From SFLA01 sp045595785 (lineage in GTDB: Bacteria > Bacillota > Clostridia > Oscillospirales > CAG-382): a stretch of 64,000 nt of DNA. Every line of letters begins with the position of its first letter. The stretch's first letter is position 1. The stretch covers positions 62,001 to 126,000 of the forward strand of contig JAZOBE010000034.1 of the NCBI GenBank assembly GCA_045595785.1. The letters are read 5' to 3'. Shown in pieces: positions 58,886-64,000 of this stretch. The notes under the pieces are model-generated. The model was given only the letters and a program-made list of their open reading frames with translations, did not search any database and was not told the DNA's origin. A program made the position numbers and the translations under genes.

Positions 58886-60872
58886 CTTCTTTTCTCCTTA
58901 ATTTTCCTTCACAAAATTCGTCGATTGCTTTTTCTAAATCTCTTAAAACTGTTTCGGTATCGGTGTTTTCAACCCGGCACGCTGCTGCGTCAAAACGTCC
59001 GCCGCCGCCAAAATATGTCATAATAGTTCCTACGTTTAATTCATCGCTCTTTGAACGTGCAGAAATACGTACGGCTTCATCCTGCTGACATACGACAAAG
59101 GATGCTCTGATACTTTCAATTGACAACATACGGTCAGCAACAGTACAACATAAACGGTAATCTTCGTCAGTACCGATACCGTCGAAGAAAGATATGGCCA
59201 TATCTTCCTTATGTTTGTAAATATTGCGCTCGATACGAGCTAATTTAATATATTCGTCAAGGTCGTTTTTGAATAATTCACGTGCTTCACCGGGGTCTGC
59301 ACCGAGACTTCGTAAATAGAATGAAGCGCCAAATGTGCGCACACCGGTACCGCGCGTAAAGTTTTGCGTATCCAAAAGGATACCGGAGAAAAGCAGGATC
59401 GCTTCCTCCTTTTTCAAAGAATTTGCAGGTAGTTTTTCCTCCAAAATCTCGCTTACAAGCTCAGAAGCAGACGAAGCAGAAGGGTCTATGAATTCAACTG
59501 CCAGCGATTTATTGAAATCCTCTTTTTTAATGTGGTGATCAATAACAACAACTTGAGATGCGTTACGGTATACTTCAACGGAAGCAAACATATCGGTATT
59601 GTTTACGTCAGTAATAACCAATAACGTAGATGGAGTTAAAATCTCCTGAGCGTAAATATCATCAATAAATACATTTTTGTATTCGTCAAGAGTGTCAAGT
59701 GTATTAAGCGCAGGGAGAATTCCGGTATCGTTTTCACCAACTATTATATACGGTCTCTTGCCATAACTAAAAGTAAGTCTTGCAATACCTACGTTGGAAG
59801 CGATTGAGTCAAAATCGGGATTTTTATGTCCCATAATTATAACGTTCGAGCACTTTTCTATAAGATTACACAGGGCAAATGCTGCGTTTCTAGAAGGACC
59901 TTTGCTGTCCTTTTTGGCTGCACGTACTCTTGCGCCGTAATTCTTTGTGTTCGCTCTGTCACGGACAACTGCCTGCGCACCGCCTTTTTGAAGTGCAAGC
60001 TGCAATGCCTGCATAGCGATCTCTTCTTTTTCGGAGAAAGAGGAGTCTACAGCGGCAACGCCAATAGAAATTGTCAGCGGAGCACCGCCGTCCGACGCAG
60101 TAACTGCCGATACCTTGTCGATAATATCAAAGTCGCTCTTGATCATATCAGCAACGTAGCGTTCATCAAAAACACAGATGTACTTATCGCGCTCAAATTC
60201 CTTTATAAGACCGTTGAACGTGCTCGTCCACTCTGTAAGGAGAGCGCTCACTTTTGCAGATGATGCACGATAATTATCTTTCAAACCTTGAGCAAGCTCA
60301 GAAAAGTTATCTACAACAATGTACATGACCGCAGGGTTGTGCATTGAAATGTACTTTTTACTTTCAAAAAGCTCGGTATCATCATACATTATGCAGAGAG
60401 AATACTTTCTGCCTGCGGAATACACTGGATAGTGATATGACGTAAAATGCCGTCCGTCGGAAGAAAGTGTTTTTTTGGCGATATCCGAAGAGTCTTTGCG
60501 AGGAACTAAGATACCGTTTAACACATCGGCACAGTTTGCACCGTGTTTAACGCTTTTAGCTTCCTCTATATTTGAAAAGGCGTGATTGTGCCAGATGACT
60601 CTGTTGCGGTCATCAATAAGAATAGCGGGATGCTCAAGCTTCATCAGGAAGCTTACAGTAAGGTCCGAAATTGATTTTTCGGTACGCTCAGGCAGTCTTA
60701 TTCTGAATTTTATCAGTTTATAGACGGCGATGCCGATACAGTATACTAAAGTAATGGAAAGGCATATCCAACCCGCAGTATAATTTTTGACAGCAAAGGA
60801 ACAGACGGTCGATATAATCAAGGCAAGTATTGCGGCAACCTCGGCAATATATGCGGTGAATATTTTTTTCAA
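58866..60872 (-). CDS. gdpP: Cyclic-di-AMP phosphodiesterase (GdpP-like)
   Basis: Membrane DHH phosphodiesterase of 668 residues. Two N-terminal membrane helices, a PAS-like region, a degenerate GGDEF domain (no intact GGDEF motif), and a DHH/DHHA1 module: HKNPDFDSIAS (metal ligands), ITDVNNTDM, VVIDHHIKKED (DHH) and the C-terminal GGGGRFDAAA. It hydrolyses c-di-AMP. Start: TTG at 60872 with AGGAGG seven bases upstream; the GTG before it (60875) is closer to the site. Confidence 0.92.
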   Translation of the reverse strand: MKKIFTAYIAEVAAILALIISTVCSFAVKNYTAGWICLSITLVYCIGIAVYKLIKFRIRLPERTEKSISDLTVSFLMKLEHPAILIDDRNRVIWHNHAFSNIEEAKSVKHGANCADVLNGILVPRKDSSDIAKKTLSSDGRHFTSYHYPVYSAGRKYSLCIMYDDTELFESKKYISMHNPAVMYIVVDNFSELAQGLKDNYRASSAKVSALLTEWTSTFNGLIKEFERDKYICVFDERYVADMIKSDFDIIDKVSAVTASDGGAPLTISIGVAAVDSSFSEKEEIAMQALQLALQKGGAQAVVRDRANTKNYGARVRAAKKDSKGPSRNAAFALCNLIEKCSNVIIMGHKNPDFDSIASNVGIARLTFSYGKRPYIIVGENDTGILPALNTLDTLDEYKNVFIDDIYAQEILTPSTLLVITDVNNTDMFASVEVYRNASQVVVIDHHIKKEDFNKSLAVEFIDPSASSASELVSEILEEKLPANSLKKEEAILLFSGILLDTQNFTRGTGVRTFGASFYLRSLGADPGEARELFKNDLDEYIKLARIERNIYKHKEDMAISFFDGIGTDEDYRLCCTVADRMLSIESIRASFVVCQQDEAVRISARSKSDELNVGTIMTYFGGGGRFDAAACRVENTDTETVLRDLEKAIDEFCEGKLRRKEDESTAS

Positions 60873-60896
60873 CACGATTCCTCCTTTCAAATATTA

Positions 60897-63119
60897 CTAA
60901 ATTATTGTCATTTGGTTAAGTTCGGGGTCATCATCCTCAAACAATCCTCCCGTTGACGGTAAGGTGCTCTTGCGGTATCTGCTTTCTTTCGTCAACGTAC
61001 GGACAGAAGGCTCATATATGGAAGCGCTTACAACGGTATTACCCTTTTTAAGAGTCATTACAGTAGCGCCGGAAGCACTTCTGGTGGATTTTTCGGTTAT
61101 TTGCTTTTCTTTAATAAGCAAGGCTCTGGAAGCTGAAGAAATAATAAGATATTCCTGCTTTTCGTTTCCGCCTCGGAATACACCGACTGCGACAGTTCCG
61201 GAAGCCAGAGCGTTGGTGAGCTTTTTACGGTTTGTGACTGTCTTATAAACCTCGGCAGGAAACCTGACTGCTTTACCATTTTCATAGAAAACGACAAAAT
61301 TGCCGTTAAAATCAGACATTGCGTGGGCGGCAACAACTTTTTCGCCGTCTTCAAATCCAAGCTTTGCAGGGATATAATCTCCTAAAGCAGAAGCTTTGAC
61401 CTCATCAAAATCATAAAGGTGAGCCTTGTACACCTGTGCATGGTTGGTGAAGAACAGTATTTCAGCGCAGTTTGTTGTTTCTGCGCTTGTAAGTAGCTCG
61501 TCACCTTCCTTGAACTTTTGCACGTCGCTTCCACGAAGAGACGCAGGAAGGCATTTTTTGAAGTATCCTTCCTTGCTCATAAACATAAAGCAAGGATAAT
61601 CCTCATATTCAGGCTCGTTGGAAACAGCAGTAACCGCTTCGGGGAAAATGACCTCGGTCTTTCGTGCCTGGCCATATTTTTCCTTTATTTTTGCAAGCTG
61701 TTTTATAATTACGTTACGAATCTTTCGCTCGGAAGAAATCAGACTCTTAAGGTCTTCTATTTCCTTTTCCAGATCTCCGATTTCCTCAGTGCGGTTAATG
61801 ATATATTCACGGTTGAGATTACGAAGCTTTATATCGGCAACGTATTCAGCCTGAATTTTATCGATATCAAAACCGTTCATAAGGTTAGGAACAACGTCTT
61901 TTTCGTTTTCAGTGTGCCTTATGATTGCAATAGCCTTGTCGATATCAAGTAGAATCTTTCGTAATCCATACAGTAAGTGAAGCTTATCACTTTTTTTACC
62001 AAGGTCGAAAATATAATTTCGGCGGAGACATTCAACACGGAACGCACTCCATTCTTCAATAATATCGGGTATTCCCAACGTTCTGGGAACTCCGCCGATA
62101 AGAATGTTGAAGTTGCAACCAAAGGTGTCCTCCAACGGAGTTGACTTGCAAAGCTTTGCCATAAGCTTATCAGCATCAACACCACGCTTAATATCGATGG
62201 TAAGAGTAAGACCATTAAGACCGATCTCGTCGCGAACATCAGAGATCTCTTTAACTTTACCGTCCTTTACAAGCTTGATTATAGCTGCTTTTATTTTTTC
62301 AGCGGTAGTTGTATAAGGAATTTCATATATTTCTATATGATTACCGTCAAGGCGCCACTTTGAACGTACACGAAACGTACCGACACCAGTAGTATAGATC
62401 TCCTCCATCTTTGCTCGGTCATACAAAAGCTGACCGCCGGTGGAAAAGTCAGGTGCGGGCATTATCTCCAGTAATTCGGGTACGGTGATATATCCGTTTT
62501 TTAGATATACAGAAGTAGCATCGCATAGTTCGCCTAGGTTAAATGAGCAAATTCTGCTTGTCATACCTACAGCAATACCGTTATTGGGAGCTACGAGTAC
62601 ATTCGGAAAAGAAACCGGCAGAAGCGTAGGCTCTTTCATAGTGCCGTCATAATTGTCGACAAAATCCACAGCATCTCTGTCGATCCCGTCAAACAGTTCT
62701 TCGCATATCGGTGCCAGCTTACATTCAGTATAACGGGGTGCCGCATAGGCATCGTCGGAATATTGCTTTCCGAAGGCACCTTTGGATTTTATAAAAGGAT
62801 GCAACAGCGATTCTCTTCCCGTAGTCAGGCGAACCAGTGTCTCGTATATTGCTGCATCACCGTGCGGGTTGAGCATCATAGTCTGACCTACTACCTTTGC
62901 ACTTTTAACAGTAGTGCCGGTCATTAATCCCATTTTATACATGGTATATAGAAGTTTTCTGTGAGAAGGCTTCAAACCGTCAATTTCGGGAATAGCACGG
63001 GAAACGATTACGCTCATTGCGTAAGGCATATAGTTGCTTTCCAGTATCTCGGTAATTGGAGTATTGACAACCTCTGCTGGTTTGATAGGCTCGGGGGCTG
63101 TTTTTTTCTTTTTTGCCAT
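60897..63119 (-). CDS. parC: DNA topoisomerase IV subunit A
   Basis: Type IIA breakage-rejoining subunit of 740 residues. Quinolone region GDAAIYETLVRLT and catalytic Tyr in AAPRYTECKL are present, then a short C-terminal beta-propeller; the basic GyrA box is not evident, which together with an adjacent parE suggests Topo IV rather than gyrase. The unlinker of daughter chromosomes. GGGAGG before the ATG. It is followed by gdpP. Confidence 0.87.
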   Translation of the reverse strand: MAKKKKTAPEPIKPAEVVNTPITEILESNYMPYAMSVIVSRAIPEIDGLKPSHRKLLYTMYKMGLMTGTTVKSAKVVGQTMMLNPHGDAAIYETLVRLTTGRESLLHPFIKSKGAFGKQYSDDAYAAPRYTECKLAPICEELFDGIDRDAVDFVDNYDGTMKEPTLLPVSFPNVLVAPNNGIAVGMTSRICSFNLGELCDATSVYLKNGYITVPELLEIMPAPDFSTGGQLLYDRAKMEEIYTTGVGTFRVRSKWRLDGNHIEIYEIPYTTTAEKIKAAIIKLVKDGKVKEISDVRDEIGLNGLTLTIDIKRGVDADKLMAKLCKSTPLEDTFGCNFNILIGGVPRTLGIPDIIEEWSAFRVECLRRNYIFDLGKKSDKLHLLYGLRKILLDIDKAIAIIRHTENEKDVVPNLMNGFDIDKIQAEYVADIKLRNLNREYIINRTEEIGDLEKEIEDLKSLISSERKIRNVIIKQLAKIKEKYGQARKTEVIFPEAVTAVSNEPEYEDYPCFMFMSKEGYFKKCLPASLRGSDVQKFKEGDELLTSAETTNCAEILFFTNHAQVYKAHLYDFDEVKASALGDYIPAKLGFEDGEKVVAAHAMSDFNGNFVVFYENGKAVRFPAEVYKTVTNRKKLTNALASGTVAVGVFRGGNEKQEYLIISSASRALLIKEKQITEKSTRSASGATVMTLKKGNTVVSASIYEPSVRTLTKESRYRKSTLPSTGGLFEDDDPELNQMTII

Positions 63120-63134
63120 TATTTTTCCTCCCTA

Positions 63135-64000
63135 TCAATAATCAGCAAGATCGAGATATCTTGCGCCGTTTTCTGCAATGAATTGCTTTCTGCCTGCAAG
63201 ATTATCGCCAAGCAGTACGTCGAACATTTCATAGGTCTTTGCTTCATCAGCAGGAGTAATACGAATGAGTCGTCGGGTCGCGGGATGCATTGTTGTGCGG
63301 GACATCATATCAGCATCATTTTCACCAAGACCTTTTGAACGTTGAATGGTATATTTGGAGTTGCCGAGTTTTGCGAGTATTTCTGCTTTTTCCTGCTCGT
63401 CATATGCAAAAAAAGTCTCATCTTTTGCGGTAATCTCATAAAGAGGCGTTTCTGCTATATAAACTAAGCCTTCTCTAATGAGAGTGGGAAGCAAGCGATA
63501 AAACAGAGTAAGAATAAGCGTACGGATCTGGTATCCGTCTTCATCAGCATCAGTGCAGATGATAATCTTAGACCAACGCAGAGCATTAAGGTTAAATTCG
63601 GATAAGTTTTTACTTCCTTTTGCTTTTATCTCAACGCCGCAGCCGATTACCTTTAACAGATCAACGATAATATCGCTTTTAAAGATATTCTCATAGGATG
63701 CTTTAAGACAGTTTAGGGTTTTACCTCTTACAGGAATGATCGCCTGGAAAGAAGGGTCTCTTGCCAATTTACAGCTGGTAAGAGCAGAGTCACCTTCAAC
63801 GATATATAATTCACAAACTTCAGGGTCCTTGCTTCTGCAGTTAACAAATTTGTCAACGGTATTGTTAATATCCAGAGTCGTAGTAAGCTTCTTTTTGACG
63901 TTAAGACGCATGCTTTCTGCAGACTCGCGACTGCGCTTATTAACAAGTATCTGCTGACAAGCTTTATCAGCTGCCGCAGGATTTTCAGCAAAGTATACTT
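63135..64000 (-). CDS. parE: DNA topoisomerase IV subunit B (5' end cut by window)
   Basis: C-terminal 287 or so residues of a GyrB/ParE subunit; the frame is open through base 64000, so the ATPase domain lies outside. TOPRIM signature EGDSALTSCKLARD and the Mg site DADEDGYQIRTLILTLFYRLLP are intact; the variant EGDSA followed by LTSC (gyrase has GGSAK) points to ParE-type. Gap to parC is 15 bases. The Met at 63911 is internal. Confidence 0.88.
   Translation of the reverse strand, partial: VYFAENPAAADKACQQILVNKRSRESAESMRLNVKKKLTTTLDINNTVDKFVNCRSKDPEVCELYIVEGDSALTSCKLARDPSFQAIIPVRGKTLNCLKASYENIFKSDIIVDLLKVIGCGVEIKAKGSKNLSEFNLNALRWSKIIICTDADEDGYQIRTLILTLFYRLLPTLIREGLVYIAETPLYEITAKDETFFAYDEQEKAEILAKLGNSKYTIQRSKGLGENDADMMSRTTMHPATRRLIRITPADEAKTYEMFDVLLGDNLAGRKQFIAENGARYLDLADY

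Noticed and set aside
1..64000. Prophage, insertion sequence or defence island
   Set aside because: No transposase, integrase, phage structural, restriction or Cas-like protein was recognised in any frame.

Overview
This window is chromosomal DNA from a spore-forming, low-to-moderate-GC Firmicute, most likely a Clostridia member (an anaerobe of the Oscillospirales/Eubacteriales type; the order is inferred from gene content, not measured). The evidence is sporulation genes (spoIVA, a YlmC/YmxH-type gene, sigG, yunB), strong AGGAGG ribosome-binding sites, frequent TTG starts, HPr kinase, DnaB directly after L9 and GdpP, GTP-type PEP carboxykinase, NfnAB and a sodium-pumping decarboxylase. There is no prophage, insertion sequence or CRISPR array.

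Layout. 1-6.1 kb (minus): rsmA-pckG, a QueG-like Fe-S protein, the rpsF-ssb-rpsR operon and a PRPP synthetase. 6.2-12.3 kb (plus): one tight run recA-recX-rimO-pgsA-cysS-mrnC-lexA behind a clear promoter with a LexA-box-like site, so both SOS regulators appear to sit in one transcription unit. 12.3-16.4 kb (plus): tRNA-Lys, a small membrane protein whose stop lies inside tRNA-Arg, then an accessory cassette (Nudix-GNAT fusion, SGNH hydrolase, DUF4091-type protein). 16.4-22.7 kb (minus): a PAS-like protein, an orphan MsmX/UgpC-type ATPase, an RsuA-like pseudouridine synthase, a DUF4830-like exported protein, an ABC-F ATPase and hpt.

22.7-27.3 kb (plus): a complete sodium-translocating decarboxylase operon (gamma, biotin carrier, beta, alpha) and a heavy-metal-type permease. 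The beta gene carries a one-base frameshift in a run of seven C. 27.5-31.2 kb (minus): DUF6873-like protein, radA, a cell-wall amidase and a membrane protein, with a small Cys-rich gene converging on radA. 31.3-37.9 kb: nnrD, lipoprotein and alr (plus), a D-Ala-D-Ala carboxypeptidase and pfkA (minus), spoIVA and its partner (plus). 37.9-41.1 kb (minus): nfnB-nfnA, a flavodoxin-like reductase and tRNA-Pro. 41.2-42.7 kb (plus): an unknown TTG-start gene and an RluA-type synthase.

42.7-51.1 kb (minus): an ECF-like sigma factor with a large C-terminal extension, the operon [membrane protein-hprK-ROK kinase-lon-engB], a small unknown gene and sigG with a very good sigma-F-type promoter. 51.2-53.7 kb: yunB (plus) converging on a TrmH-family methylase and a DHHW-like protein (minus). 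53.8-64 kb (minus): a long operon parE-parC-gdpP-rplI-dnaB-tilS-ftsH, with parE cut by the window edge.

Themes: central carbon metabolism with sodium bioenergetics (PEPCK, Pfk, glucokinase, HPrK, oxaloacetate decarboxylase pump, NfnAB); DNA maintenance (RecA/LexA/RecX, RadA, SSB, DnaB, topoisomerase IV); translation and RNA modification; sporulation. No stretch longer than about 310 bases lacks a gene; the longest, 40703-41014, holds a promoter, a leader and a tRNA terminator.
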